Shown one piece after another: positions 1 to 10,985 of a stretch of DNA of 64,000 nt. The DNA lies in the NCBI GenBank assembly GCA_009760855.2, contig WPIO01000012.1:532501-596500 (forward strand), written 5' to 3'. A model generated the notes under the pieces. That model had not been told where the DNA came from. It did not search any database and was given only the letters and a program-made list of their open reading frames with translations. Position numbers and translations under genes: made by a program. The DNA comes from Cristatella mucedo. Its lineage: Eukaryota; Bryozoa; Phylactolaemata; Cristatellidae. Every line of letters begins with the position of its first letter. Positions within the stretch are counted from its first letter, which is position 1.

Positions 1-240
1 TGTTTAAGGATAATATGTAAAATTTCAGCACACACACGCACGCAAATTAAAATTCACGTGGATTAAGCAAAGTTGGGGAAAGCTGAAAAAGTGCTTAGGT
101 TAGAAACTCAATTAAAACTATTTTTGCCAGATACTAGCTGCTCTGAGTGCACACATATTTTAGTGGTCTGCCTTTGTTTCATGAAGATGTGTAATCCACC
201 CAGAATGTGATCTGCGGAAGTCTTGACATATATACTTGGC

Positions 241-362
241 ACAGTACTTAAGTACTCGAACTTTGTGACCCGGGTCGTGGGTTACAGTCCCGCAGCAGTC
301 AGTTATTTATTGCTAGCTGTAGAAGTGGTTGACAGCCAATAAGGCTTCTCTTGGGACACACA
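241..362 (+). repeat. SINE-B remnant (tRNA-derived)
   Basis: A decayed copy of the SINE-B family seen more clearly at 53630-53805. The stretch GGTCGTGGGTTACAGTCCCG resembles a tRNA B box, and the following part with the CTTCTCTTGGG tail lines up with the body of the better copies. No flanking duplication was identified. Confidence 0.5.
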
Positions 363-1095
363 AGTAAGGCTGCTGTCAGTGGGTCTTTAATTTTACTAGA
401 TGGTCACGATATCCATTGATGGCTCTTTGAAGCCTTCGTGATTGTGGGGCTATGTAGTTATCTTTTGTCGAGGGTTACACATAGCATAACAAAGGAACTC
501 GTAATGTAACCACTCGTGATGATTCATTGCCTAAAATGCACTTAAATTACACCTCAACAGTTGTTAATCTTGATTAAGCAAAGTGCAATCGAAGAGGACA
601 TTTCTGTTTTTTTGAGCTTGTTCAAAATAATAGATACGTACGACGTTCACAAAAGAACCGTCACTTGTAATAATCGGTTTGTTATGGTACAATGCCCAGT
701 ATGTGTCTACTTTTCTTTGAAAGATGCATAACGCAAAAGCAGTCGCAGCAAGATGAAACCTGTCAAGTAAGTAATTACTGTTTGATGTAAAAAATATCCA
801 AACGGCTCAAAGCCAAAATAAGTGATCGCATACGTTTATTTTAAGTTTCACAATAACCCAAAGGCTCCGGATATGTTTAAACTGAATCCGGCAACATTTT
901 ATATTAGATGCAACTTCGGGTGATTAATTTGAAGTCGGATGATAATGTTGACAGAAACGGAAGATAATATTTTATCTACAAATCAAAAATAATACAGATG
1001 CTAGAGAAGCATAGAATCGCGACGTATCGACATTCTCCATTGGCAAGAGCTATTGTAAATATTTAGCCACTACAAATATCATAGATATCCAATTG
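363..1095. other. No recognisable gene
   Basis: AT-rich sequence with only short spurious open frames. I see no splice-bounded exon, RNA gene or clear repeat structure here. Confidence 0.5.
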
Positions 1096-1446
1096 GCTCC
1101 AGCCAAAGATTGGCAGTATTGAACACAATCCCAGCTTTCTTCACATCTCCCGAATTGACCACATTTAAAGAAAAAATAAAAACGCATCTATTTATCACTG
1201 AATTTAGTGGGGCCCTGCGATTCGAGACTTATGTGCTTATGCTTGCTGACACTGTGCACGCTGCTACTAACCATACTTGCATGCTGACCCAGTGCATGTC
1301 TCCGCTTACCATATTATTCTTGCTGTTTATTCAACGTGCTTTCACCAACCATTCGATAGTACTTCCTTTGCAGTAAATGTAAAGCGCCTTGAGAGATCTA
1401 GTTCTCTGAAGGCGCTTTATAAAGTGCAATTATTATTATTATTAGT
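1096..1446 (+). mobile_element. LINE 3' end (L2/CR1-like)
   Basis: The reading frame here resembles the C-terminal tail of an L2/CR1-type reverse transcriptase ORF (the pattern SPELTTFKEKIKTHLF, matching PELTVFKKKLKTHLF-type ends). It is followed by the family 3' UTR hairpin: AAGCGCCTTGAGAG, a short spacer with GTTCTCTGA, then GGCGCTTTATAAAG, and an ATT-repeat tail ending near 1446. The element is 5'-truncated and cannot move itself. The same hairpin recurs at least ten times in the window. Confidence 0.8.
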
Positions 1447-2980
1447 ATCCCCTGTGTGAGATTCTTCTGTTACCAGGTACTGACTTTCAGTTATCTTGCT
1501 TGCTGCTATGCTTAAGCTTCAGCTGGACATACCTTTTGGCCACGAGCACTTGAGATTTCTGAAGCCAAACTGCGATTCCTTTCTGCTAATGCATGGCTAA
1601 AACAACGTACGGTATACGAAACTCACTCAGTGCCATCGTTTGACGAAATTAATTGCTTTATCGCGTTGAACAATCTATTATGGAATAGGCAGTACCTTTC
1701 CAGGGACCAAACTTCTGTCGATTCTTTTACGACTGCTTCTCCAGTTGCGAGTTCGGTGTTCGAAGAACCCTCTGCATCTGCAATTACAGATTATCATATG
1801 CACTTTACAATAAATAAGGAATGAGCATCTAAGTGCGAAGACTGGACTACATAAGCATGCTCAATGGCGGTAGTAGCGAGCTACGTCAAGCCCAAGACGA
1901 TGCTGCCAAGTGGAGTACCAGGTCAAAGGCGTCGACTGTGCTCAAAAGGAGATAAAGTCAGCCGACAAAGATATTTAGGGGTATTTACCTTTTACGATGT
2001 CAAGCATCCCCCGACAATAATCAAATTGATCAACTAAATCCCTCACAGTACCTTTATTCACAGATTTGCTTCATAATTACAAATACTTAATTAATTTTTC
2101 TCAGCTCTGTATAAATTACTTTACTTTACAAATTAAATTAAAAGAATGTAAACTATAGATCAGAATATCACATTTAAAATTATGATAGTCAAGTTAATTG
2201 TTGTTCAATTAAATAGGATGTATTACTTCTAAGGTGAAAAAAATATTTAGTGTAGCATGATACAAGCCTGTTGGAGTATTTCTCGCTGAGCACAAAACCT
2301 CCCCAAGTAAATAATCGAAACAAAGTGGTTACTCGACGTGCATATCCCTGCTAGCAAAATAGCATGGAGTATGGAATTTGTATGATTGAATTTGGTTTTA
2401 CTTGAAAGATGGCTTCGTATTCTCTCTATTGCTGGACCTAGTTTCAATATTAATTATGACAGGAGTGTGGTTCAATTGTTGCTACTTGATAGTAATTCAC
2501 TTCCTGAAAGGTGCTAGTGAATACGAAACATCCGTCCCAATTGAACGTTTGTCTGAATTTGTGACTCTCAGTATCATGTTTTTCGCTGTTGTGGTTTCAA
2601 ATGCAAAAGCCGAGAGGTATCCATCTTTCTCATAGGCGCTACGACATAGTTTCGGGCGTTATAGCGCTTTGCTAATAAAATGGATGGTTCAGCCACTCTT
2701 AATGAATAGTAGTTTGCAGGAAAAATGATTTGGTCCTAATGATACGGACATAATTTTCTTTCAGTATGAATATTCATTTCTTTGATATTTGCATTTGTTT
2801 CAGATGAGCAAGCAGTATATTGCCTGGCCATTCTGAGTGCATTGCATGTTAAGGCATCGGTACCTCCAGAAAACTCCACCGCAGAATCGTTGAGTCAGTG
2901 AGCCTGTTAAAAGGTCTTAGTGACTGGTTTGAAAAAATAAGCAGAGCCTCGCTAAATGCTGCTAAAATAAACTCTGGACC
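1447..2980. other. No recognisable gene
   Basis: Unique-looking AT-rich sequence. The open frames at 1630-1824 and 2402-2635 have no family features that I recognise and no convincing splice sites, so I treat them as chance. Confidence 0.45.
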
Positions 2981-3275
2981 AACTGAATGCGTTGGTCGTG
3001 CCTAAGAAAAGCCTGGAACTCACTCCCGACTAGCGTCTCGACATTCCCAGAGTTGCCGGTGTTTAAAAAGAAGCTAAAACGCACCTGTACCTCACAGCAT
3101 TTGCTGGGTCCAGGTGAATTGTCGTTTGTGTACTTATGCATACTGACGCGGAGTATTTTTATTAGAGGCTATATTGACAAACTTCCAGTGCGGAATAAAT
3201 CAACTGCTTAGAAACAGATTTATTTCTCTTAGGGTGGTATACAAATTATCCGTATTATTAATAATGTTATTATTA
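2981..3275 (+). mobile_element. LINE 3' end (L2/CR1-like)
   Basis: The frame at 2987-3211 contains AWNSLPTSVSTFPELPVFKK, the conserved C-terminal block of L2/CR1 reverse transcriptase ORFs. A degenerate TTATT-rich tail follows. It is a 5'-truncated dead copy. Confidence 0.75.
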
Positions 3276-3477
3276 TAAATCATTAATGCAATCTTGTAGG
3301 ATCAAGAAACCATTTGGTTTTTAATTTTAAAGCATCGAAAAACAGTCTCGACTGCGTAGGCTTCATTTTCAAATGATAGTGAACTATCTAAACAAAATGA
3401 TAAGCTCCTGTCTGCCAGGTCAGATGTGTTTCTTTAAGTATCCCATCAGCCGGGAGTCTAGAATAAGAGTAATACAT

Positions 3478-3532
3478 TTTTGCATAGCGCCCTCAAATAA
3501 ATAAATCTCTTTCTGGGCACTTTACCTATGCT
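3478..3532 (-). mobile_element. LINE tail hairpin, minus orientation
   Basis: Reverse complement of the LINE 3' hairpin: TAGCGCCCTCAAATAAAT followed by CTCTTTCTGGGCACTTTAC. Only the terminal ~55 bp is present. Confidence 0.6.
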
Positions 3533-4170
3533 GTAAGAAGGCATGTTAATATGGTTAGTGGTAAAAGGCAGTTTCAGCACGCATATTCACAGACGGGATA
3601 CCACACACAGTGATAAAGCTAGATGTTTGCTGCTGCTGATTTATAAATCCACACTTCAAACGTAAATTCCTCACTATTTTATCTGCATTACTTTTATTGA
3701 GACAGAGAGTAATTTTTTGGCTGGTTAAGGTCATGGTAAGGCGACCCAGGCTACAAGCCGGAAGGAAGAGGGAGGACATGATGGCGTCCGCACCGGCCGA
3801 GGAGTAGCAGAAATTGAGCAGTTTGCGATAATGGGGTCGCATGACCATGACCGTCGCAAGACCTACGGATATCCAATTTTAGTCACCAGGCACGGCCCAG
3901 GCTGTGGTGGGTCAGGCAGCACAGCCTGGCCTGGCAACCAACGCCTGCATGCTGGCGATCATCATCGATTGCCCCACCATGATGTGGGCGTGTCAGTTGT
4001 TAATTATTAATCATTGTTTATGCTAAGCTCTAGTACTTCAGCAGCCCCCGTTGGCTTTCAAATCACCCCATTTGCCTCTTAGCTCCCACAAACTGTCTTT
4101 CTGTCTTTTAGCTCCCCCAATACCCTCACTATTCGTCTCTAAGTGCCACCAAGCCCCCTTTGTCCCCTTT
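3533..4170. other. No recognisable gene
   Basis: Contains a local GC-rich patch at about 3880-3960 with repeated CCTGGCC/CCAGGC motifs, and a pyrimidine-rich stretch at 4050-4170 with repeated CTCCCC blocks. No coding potential is supported. Confidence 0.4.
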
Positions 4171-4550
4171 GAGGTGTGCGAACTTCAGCTGTTCCATTCC
4201 TCCGCTTAGAGACCGTGGGCGACAGAAGCACTAGCTCTGGGAGTCCTAGACTATTGAGCTCGCTTCCAAAATTCTTATGCAACGGCTACTACTCCCCTGC
4301 TACCGAGAGTGGCACATCATTTCCAGCCGTCCTGAGCTGCTACTTCCATGCTACTCACTACCTCAACTGCTCAGCTGACTCAGCTACGCTTCTCACTTTC
4401 TCTTTGATTCGCGAGATGAAGTCTGTTGGCTACCGAATGCGTACCGAAAGCCACTTTATCTGTGAGTGCGAAATGCAAGACTCTCCTTTGTAGCACCCAC
4501 AATGTTTTTGTGGCTTTGTGGAGTTACAGACGGAGATCCATTACGTTACA
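4171..4550 (+). mobile_element. LINE 3' end, family with ATTAC tail
   Basis: The reading frame at 4176-4493 is clearly related to the C-terminus of the LINE ORF at 44547-45323 (shared pieces include VPFLRLETVGDRS and CYFHATHYLNCSADSA). It ends with GAGTTACAGACGGAGATC and a short CATTAC-type tail, the same 3' end as at 45350-45380 and 27241-27290. The piece is frameshifted and truncated, so it is a dead fragment. Confidence 0.85.
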
Positions 4551-4554
4551 TTAC

Positions 4555-4675
4555 GATCCATGTCGTACGTTCGAGTCCTACAGCAGGAAATTTTTTATTG
4601 CCTACTGCAAGTGAGAGTGATAAACACAAACGGTTCTTATACTGCTACTTAAATAAGGCTGTTTATTCATCCACC
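4555..4675 (+). repeat. SINE-B fragment
   Basis: GTTCGAGTCCTACAGCAGG resembles a tRNA B box, and the following part ending in a CTGCTACTTAAATAAGGCTG-type tail matches the 3' half of the SINE-B copy at 53630-53805. It lies directly after the LINE tail. Confidence 0.6.
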
Positions 4676-5039
4676 TTTTACTTCTACTATCAAGAAGACA
4701 TCAGGAAAACCTTACTGAAAATATACGTTAGAACCCATCTCGGCTGCGACGCCAAAATTTGGCACCTGCACATGACGGTTAAGTTACTATCCCGCCGACT
4801 GTGTTCTTGATTTACAAAGGGGGCAGTGAAACCTTGGAATGCAAAATGAGCCTGATTACGATAGTGGCTAGAGCTTGCTGGCGGTTCGTGGGTTATGGTT
4901 ACCATCGACCGGATAGCATAGTTTTTGCCTGACCTTATAAACGCCATTTTAAGGGATGGTAAGTCAGGAGTATCCCCCGCCCGTGAGTTAAAATATGTGG
5001 CCTTCTTGCTCTGGAAAACTGACGTCCATGCGCTGAGGA

Positions 5040-5200
5040 CATGGACCTAGTGGTTAAGGTGCTCAACTTTAATGACCGAGGCCAAGGTGCTCGCCTTTTG
5101 ACGACCGAGATCGTGGGCTCGAATCCCCTGGTATATGCGAAGCGCCTGAATAAATATTAAGTTCTCTTAGCGCACTATACAAATGAATTATATATTATAT
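5040..5200 (+). repeat. SINE-A (tRNA head, LINE-like tail)
   Basis: A tRNA-derived SINE: TAGTGGTTAAGGTGCTC resembles an A-box region and GTGGGCTCGAATCCCC a B box. The tail (AAGCGCCTGAATAAATATT, then GTTCTCTTAGCGCACTATAC) is the same hairpin used by the L2/CR1-like LINEs, implying that this SINE borrows the LINE machinery. It ends in a TA-rich run. The A/B region looks partly duplicated (the GGTGCTC motif occurs twice). Confidence 0.8.
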
Positions 5201-5489
5201 ATATGTATATAATTAATTAAGATAAGAGCGTTCTTGATCGTTGTCGAGCTCTGCTTCCATACCTGCGTGTGTCGGGGTGGCTTCTACGACGTTATCTGGA
5301 CTTTAAGGCGCTTGCTTCGTCAGCGTCTGCGATTGGTCTGGCGGACTAGCACCATTATGCGTCCCGTATTCGCTGGAATAGCCACCGTTGGGGATTCGCT
5401 TCGTGCTTTCGTTGCACTGCCAAAGACGATTGAGTGATAAGCTGTAGAGCAGCTAAATTCTCGCGTCAAAACTAAAACCTGGTAAGCAA

Positions 5490-5880
5490 TTTCAAATAAG
5501 TTTTAGAAAGACACGAAGTCTGCACTGCCACGACCTTTGCAAGCGACCTTTCCATGTATGCAAGCTTAGCCCTAGACTCGCTGCTCTGCTACTATGGAAA
5601 CACTTGGCAGCTTTGGGTACCGCTGAGCGCCGCCGCCAAGTCTTTCTTGAGCGCCAGTCTGCTCGGATAGACGTCACTGGTGCTGCACTGAGCTCTAAAG
5701 CTAGACTGGAACTTGCTAGCACGGTTTGAAGTTTCAATATGTGAGTTTAGCTGGACTGCCGTGACTCGTTCCAGTGTGCTGCACTGAAGGCTCAGGTCTT
5801 ATGTCGACAGGAAACTTCTGAGCATAGATTGCAGCCAACTGCTGCCACCCGAGGGGCTTTTCAAGTTCGGTGTACCCAAG
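5490..5880 (-). mobile_element. Antisense LINE RT fragment
   Basis: Nucleotides around 5697-5760 (TCTAAAGCTAGACTGGAACT and the following GTTTGAAGTTTCAATATG) match the antisense LINE reverse-transcriptase sequence at about 58682-58745. No frame stays open over the homologous part. It is a decayed copy. Confidence 0.6.
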
Positions 5881-6585
5881 GTGCTTGTTTTGGTTCCACT
5901 TATTTTCCCAACTTATTTCTTCTCTCTGGCCTATATAATCTCCAAGAGAAATTTATATCTTGATGTTTAAACAGATATATAACATACAATCGACAGATGC
6001 GTGCAGTGTTGCTTCTATTTCTCTGTTCCTTCGAACATCTCAAACTCAACTCCCTTGCTGTGTGTTCTGCCGGCATTCGCACTTAGATGGAGGCAAACTT
6101 TCTCAAGTTGAATGACAATAAAAACCAACTTGACAGTTATGAGAAAGCTTAGTGTCTCTCGGAAATAAACGACGATACAATCAGAAGCGTAGCGAGACCT
6201 TTCGGTGCCTAGAGACAAAGAAACAAATGATGTGCCATCCCCTTGTTAAAAATTTCGGCAAACAAAAACACACACTATGCCACGCTAAAGCAGGCACATC
6301 GAGTAAAAAAATGTTTTATTAGCTGTAGGTACAGGTTCAAGGTAGCTATCGCAGCTGTAATTTAAGGTGTATTTTTGCTTTAAATGTGGAAAACTGCTCT
6401 ATTACAGTTTGAAAGTCAACGTTTTCCAGTGTTTTTTCTCTATGCTTAAGAAAGCCAAATCAGAGAGTCAATCTTTCCCCATTGATGCTCTCAGATAAGA
6501 TAGGATATCTACAGCATTTGGTGCGTCTTTGTGATTCGCTTTTTGTGTGCATGTACGTGCTTACACTATGCCTGCTGTTTGGGGC
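5881..6585. other. No recognisable gene
   Basis: AT-rich, no family recognised. Two overlapping minus-strand open frames at 5900-6218 lack any motif I can name. Confidence 0.4.
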
Positions 6586-6690
6586 TATTAACACCAATCA
6601 TTTGGTAATGATTTCTATACAGCATATGTAAAGTGCCTAGACAGAGATTTAGTTCTCCGAGGACACTATGCAAACTTATTATTATTCAGC
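6586..6690 (+). mobile_element. LINE tail
   Basis: The 3' hairpin (GTAAAGTGCCTAGACAGAGA, then AGTTCTCCGAGGACACTATG) and a TTATTATT tail, without coding sequence: a strongly 5'-truncated LINE insertion. Confidence 0.75.
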
Positions 6691-6799
6691 TTGTTAAAGG
6701 AACGTTCACAACTTGCAAATGATACAGCTATGGTGAGAAAAACTCGCATGGCAAATCTCAAATTAGGAAACGCATCTTCTCCATAACTGGCAATGAAAG

Positions 6800-7560
6800 A
6801 CATGAACTCCACTGGTACCTTCAGTGCCGAGTCATAACTTTGGCAAGAAGCATTTTAAAGTCACATATTTCGTTGTACGGCTGTGTCTTCCAAACCTTCC
6901 CAACTTCCAACAAGAAACCAAATTTGGCATCAAGTTCTGTGAGCCTGGAAAACCTAGTTGTAATTATTTGTCGGAGATAGTCTATGCTTTCCTTCATGAT
7001 TCCTGAAATCTCCTCCCCTGCAGTGAGACCAACATCTTGGGAGAGTCTTCCACGCATCTGTGTCCTTCGGCGAATTCTTCGTTCAACTGCAACCCCCATA
7101 ATTCACATGTCTTTTTGGCATCTAGTAGCGATTCTTGACACGGGTTTCTCGAAGTCATGACAGCTTAATCTCAAGAGTGTGGAGGTAAAAAGATGCGTCT
7201 TTGTTTGAAGTTCCTGCAGCCTTTTCTGAACGCGGAACGCGGTCGATCTTCCTCAAGATGTTGTACCAATATGGCAATGGAAACAAAAAGTTAAAATTCA
7301 AAATACATTGTAATAAGTAGACTGCCAGCTCCACTTCTTGTTTCATTGGTGCCACTTGTGTCCTCAGACAGTTGCACCAAAATATCTACGATATTGTTCA
7401 GTCCATCATTGATAGCTTTCACAGCCTCCACTCTTGCACTCCATCTTGTTCAATAGTCACGCTTGCCAGTGATGGCAAAGACTTTCTTCAGTTCTTCCCA
7501 CCTCAGACTCGATCTTAAAAAGAATATGCATGTGTTCTCTATAGTTCTACAAAAGGTTGT
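6800..7560 (-). pseudogene. hAT transposase remnant (ZMYM1-like)
   Basis: Reading the minus strand from about 7510 downwards gives the layout of hAT-type transposases annotated as zinc-finger MYM-type 1-like: a TRWSARVEAVKAINDG block (7400-7450), then LVQLSEDTSGTNETRSG, a membrane-like run at 7155-7355, and finally RRTQMRGRLSQDV with a region ending RFSRLTELDAKFGFLL (6850-7060). The parts lie in different frames (7155-7355, 6821-7099) with stops between them, so it is a pseudogene. The DDE residues and the C-terminal dimerisation region are not seen. Confidence 0.7.
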
Positions 7561-7689
7561 GACAACGGAATCTTGACTTTCAGCATGAAATCCTGCCAGG
7601 CTTTAAGCTGACGTTAGCACGGTTTACAAACATTGCCTTCTCTTTTCCGGGCTGTCCTACTGTAGTACTGGAACGGCTACTCGTAGAAC

Positions 7690-7966
7690 TATTCGCTGCT
7701 TATGATTTAGGCTTCGTCTTCGACAGCCGCCTAAATTTTGAGGGCTTCGTTAAGAAGACTTCTTCTACAGCTAGCCATCACGTCCGATCTAAGACTGGGC
7801 ACTGTCTTCTAAAGCGGCTTGCAAATATTTTATCTAGCTCCCTGGTTCTGCCTCGGCTAGATTACTGCAATTAAATTTTGGCTGGGCTACCGAAACACAA
7901 GCCACTAGGGCTACTGCAGCTGGCGATGAATACGGCTGCAAGGCTAGTTTAAACAGAGGTTTGACG

Positions 7967-7968
<2 letters not shown>
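7690..7968 (+). mobile_element. LINE RT fragment, ATTAC-tail family
   Basis: Matches the region 44570-44815 of the LINE below: pieces such as FVKKTSSTASHHVRS and SRLDYCN are readable, with frameshifts. The part from 7732 onwards also occurs at 40200-40440; the part left of 7732 does not, so the repeat-pair boundary falls inside this LINE fragment. Confidence 0.8.

Positions 7969-7969
<1 letters not shown>

Positions 7970-7997
<28 letters not shown>
7970..7997. repeat. (TA)n microsatellite
   Basis: An uninterrupted AT dinucleotide run, followed by a second short run at about 8010-8024 separated by ACAGAGAGATAAAA. It is missing from the other copy of the repeat unit, which has only ATATATACAGAGAG. 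Confidence 0.95.
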
Positions 7998-8001
<4 letters not shown>

Positions 8002-8034
8002 GAGATAAAATATATATATATATACAGAGAGAGA

Positions 8035-8110
8035 TAAAATTCATTTGTATAGCGCCCTAAGACAATTTAATCTCTATTTAGGCGCTTCCTTAACTGAAAG
8101 AGTTTCGCCT
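8035..8110 (-). repeat. SINE-A / LINE tail, minus orientation
   Basis: AAATTCATTTGTATAGCGCC followed by CTAAGACAATTTAATCTCTA is the reverse complement of the SINE-A 3' end. No tRNA-like head follows, so only the tail is present. Confidence 0.6.
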
Positions 8111-8229
8111 GAAAAACCCCTACGCCTATCACTGGGTTCTCTGAGGGTGCTAGTACAAAAGTATTGTTATTTTTATTCTTACTATTGCTATCATCGTCCC
8201 CAAACAACACCGGTTCCTATTAGCATTCC

Positions 8230-8494
8230 CGAGCTCCCAGCCTGGCATCTTAGCGCCGTCGCCGGCTCGCTTCCTCTCACGCCTTTCTATCTAGCGCCCC
8301 TAGAGGCGGCACTGACTTCGGTTACCGCCGATACGCGAATCTAAAGGGCCACTTGGGCAACGCCGCTTGCCAAGTCTCGCGCCAGCCCCCCTACAGCGCT
8401 TCCCGAGAAAATCCTCGGTAGCGACGCGTTCCTTCGGCGCCCGTTCGGAAGTCAAGTACAGCTGCACCTGAAACCGGGCTACCTTTACGGACGA

Positions 8495-8546
<52 letters not shown>

Positions 8547-9040
8547 ACTAAGCCACAGCTGCTGGTCCGCGAGACGTCGGCCTGGCGAGCGCGAACTCGG
8601 CGTCGCATTCGCGCCCGACTCGCCGTGCGCCGCGCTCAACGCAGGGCCGGGCGAGTGCGGCCGACGGAATGTGGAAAGCAGTACCACCATCGGCGACGCT
8701 CGTCTCTCGTCGGTGCCGCGCTCCGTTGAATTGCCAGCAGAACGCGCTCGCAACCGGAACCGCGGAGCCGCCACGCGTAGCGCGCGCGTTCGTTCGTTCC
8801 TCGCGCTACGCGCGGCGCGCGCACCCTTACGAGAGTGCCGCCGCGACTAGCGAGCGCCTACCTGGTCGCTGGAGCTTCAGCTTTTTACGAGGTGTGCCTA
8901 CGTCCATAGGCGCAGCGGCTCTGTGGTCTCGCAACAGTCAAACTTGCGCCGCTGGCAGCCGTCAGAAAAGCGGCACGGTAGAACGGAACGGCGGCTCGGC
9001 ACTCGAGGCGTCGAGTCACGTGGCGTGCGCTTACTCGAGA
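8230..9040. other. GC- and CpG-rich block
   Basis: An abrupt GC-rich, CpG-dense region in an otherwise AT-rich window, including the CGG repeat at 8495-8545. Long frames on both strands (for example 8391-8774 minus, with a polyproline run) are what GC-rich DNA gives by chance, and I do not call them genes. It could be a CpG-island promoter that was duplicated, or an intrinsic part of a repeat element; the related block is at 40700-41470. Confidence 0.6.
8495..8545. repeat. (CGG)17 trinucleotide repeat
   Basis: About 17 uninterrupted CGG/GCG units. The matching position in the second copy of the repeat unit (40963-40983) has about 7 units. Confidence 0.95.
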
Positions 9041-10059
9041 ACACTGCGTTAAACATGAGATGCTACGACCGCCGCCATTTTTCAGATAGTGGCCTCTGCT
9101 TACCGAGTTCCGTCCTAATATATGAAATAGAAATCCAAGGTTACCCACGAGTCCAAGCATTGCGAATGACTAATAATATGTAGCGTTCAATTTGCGAGAG
9201 TAGGATATCACCACTAGTACTAATGGTTAGCTCACCTCGAGGTAGGCAGTTACGGAACGTTTTTGCTTTAGAACTGGTGGCTCGTAAACCAGCAGAAATG
9301 TATATATGCATTTTCTAGCGGTTAGGCCCGAGTCTTGGTTTATTATAGGTGTTAGGACCTCGCGCGACCCTCACTAACTTGTGCAGTGGCACATCGTGTG
9401 ATTTGTGCAAAGATGCCGACGATAATGACACAGCGAAGTATATTCTGCACGCAGCGCGCTAGCAAGAGCACTGTGTTAGAAAAAAGCATAACCAAGAGCC
9501 TGTATATCCCGGCTGATAAGGCAGATGGCTTCCAACAGACCAGTTCACAGGCTTACAGCAGCTCGCCCTCTGCCTCACCGACCGGTAGACCGTCACTCCA
9601 AGAGAGCGACTGCGGTCAGGCCTATGCGTTTTAATGGTAGCCATGTCGTCAGTCATGCAATAATTTTGTTCACGCATAATCTTAAATCGTGCTGCTCATG
9701 AACCTTGGCTTATCGCGGATATTTCACAAGCGGCTTTCAGTTCGAATTCAGTGGCCAAGCACATAGTTCGTAGTCAAGGTTCAGCTGTCCTGCTCATAGT
9801 CGATAATCGCACGACATTGCATAGGTGCTCGCCAGCGGCTTTTATGTGCGCGCGAAAATGGCCGAGGTAGGTTGAACAAAAGATACAAAAACGAAAGAAG
9901 CGGTTGCAAATCAAACTGCATCAAGATCTGCTCCGTGCTTGTAGCCGTTGTCTGGGAACGGGTGTAGTAAAAATAAACACCGTCGAAATTGGCGAAATCA
10001 AGCGTGTTAGGCTACAGAATAGAGAGAACGCTGGAGTAACTCCAGCTTGCCCTGGTTTG

Positions 10060-10195
10060 CCTCAGGGTTAACGTGCTCGCCTTTGAAGACCAAAGTCGTG
10101 GGCTCGACCCCAGCGGTATATGTGAAGCGCTGGAATAGAGATTGCATCCAGTTCTCTTAGGGCTCCACGCAAATTAATTAGTCTGAATTATACGC
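10060..10195 (+). repeat. SINE-A copy
   Basis: GTGGGCTCGACCCCAGCGG (B-box-like), then GAAGCGCTGGAATAGAGATT and GTTCTCTTAGGGCTCCACGC, the SINE-A tail. The equivalent copy in repeat unit 2 lies at 42890-43015. Confidence 0.75.
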
Positions 10196-10332
10196 TACAA
10201 GATGGAATAGTGAGAGGTTGTGTCTGATATCAAGACCGTTTATTGGAAAGCGAAAACCTGTGAAATAATATCAAGCATTGGGCTCCATTGCTGCAAGAAA
10301 AGAAAGGCACCGTCGGTAGTATTTAGACAGCT

Positions 10333-10440
10333 ATGCGTGACAAGCTGGCTCGAGCCCACGACCTCAGTCATCGAATACATTCACCTTGATCTCCGTCGTT
10401 GAGGGTGAGCACCTCAATAACTGGGCCAAACCAGCGCGGA
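10333..10440 (-). repeat. SINE-A head, minus orientation
   Basis: GCTGGCTCGAGCCCACGACC is the reverse complement of a B-box region, and GGGTGAGCACCTCAATAACT of the A-box region. Together with 10060-10195 it makes an inverted SINE pair. The same arrangement is found at 43173-43280. Confidence 0.7.
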
Positions 10441-10489
10441 CACGACATTGAAAAACTGAGAAACATAGCGTCCGTGTGGATAAATGTCA

Positions 10490-10805
10490 CTTTGAACCCG
10501 CTACGATATTCTGCATATTGTCGCATACCTGCGGTTTGGAGACCATCAAACTACAGAATTGTTTTCAAGATCTTCAATCTGGCTTACAGGTCATTTCACC
10601 TGCTTACATCACTTACACACGCCAACTCCTTACTTCCAACCCCCCCCCCCGAGCCATCTCGCATCACCACCCGTTTCTCATCGAGTCATCTCGCCGTCAC
10701 TCTCATTGAATTGAAGTCATTTGGGGATCGTGCCTTCAGTTGGTGTACACCGAAAATCTGGAGCTCGCTTCTTTTACAAACGATGAGTAGAAAAAATACT
10801 GGCTG
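10490..10805 (+). mobile_element. LINE RT C-terminal fragment
   Basis: The frame at 10399-10806 reads FKIFNLAYRSFHLLTS, then FGDRAFSWCTPKIWSSL, the conserved C-terminal blocks of L2/CR1 ORF2 (compare FGDRAFSSYAPKAWNSLP on the minus strand near 57990-58040). It carries a C10 run at 10641-10650 and is truncated at both ends. Confidence 0.75.
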
Positions 10806-10985
10806 ATTCAGCAACCTCTTTTATATAGCAACAGAAGAGCCTTTACGGCCATCACCACCGCTTGCAGCGGCGATAAAGGATCGCCCACCGCAGGACTTGA
10901 ACCCACGACCTCGGGACCATGGTCGCGAAAAGCAGCCGCCTTACCTAGCGTGCCATCACAGCTCACCAAAGAGTAGAGGCGTCCA
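10801..10985 (-). repeat. SINE-B copy
   Basis: Reverse complement carries CGAGGTCGTGGGTTCAAGTC (B box) and a body matching the copy at 53630-53805, including CGCCGCTGCAAGCGGTGG and the CTTCTGTTGCTATATAAAAG tail. It is one of the best preserved copies. Confidence 0.8.

Larger units (their letters stand above)
7732..10465 (+). repeat. Repeat pair 1, copy 1
   Basis: About 2.7 kb that recurs in the same orientation at 40195-43303. Shared landmarks in order: LINE fragment, SINE-A tail, CGG repeat, GC-rich block, a stretch around 9180-9900 without recognised genes, SINE-A (plus) and SINE-A (minus). Divergence is moderate, with many substitutions and indels, so the duplication is older than the one at 28807-40199. 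It may be a segmental duplication or two copies of a large non-autonomous element; no terminal repeats were identified. Confidence 0.8.

Noticed and set aside
5040-5130. tRNA gene from A/B box-like sequence
   Set aside because: No clover-leaf with an anticodon arm can be formed and the sequence continues into a LINE-like tail; it is a SINE.
8300-8774. Overlapping minus-strand frames with long Arg or Pro runs
   Set aside because: They are translations of the CGG repeat and GC-rich DNA; several overlapping frames are open at once and the frame is not kept in the other copy.
10405-10470. CRISPR-like or other array from repeated SINE pieces
   Set aside because: The repeats are dispersed SINE and LINE copies without regular spacing; the window is eukaryotic.
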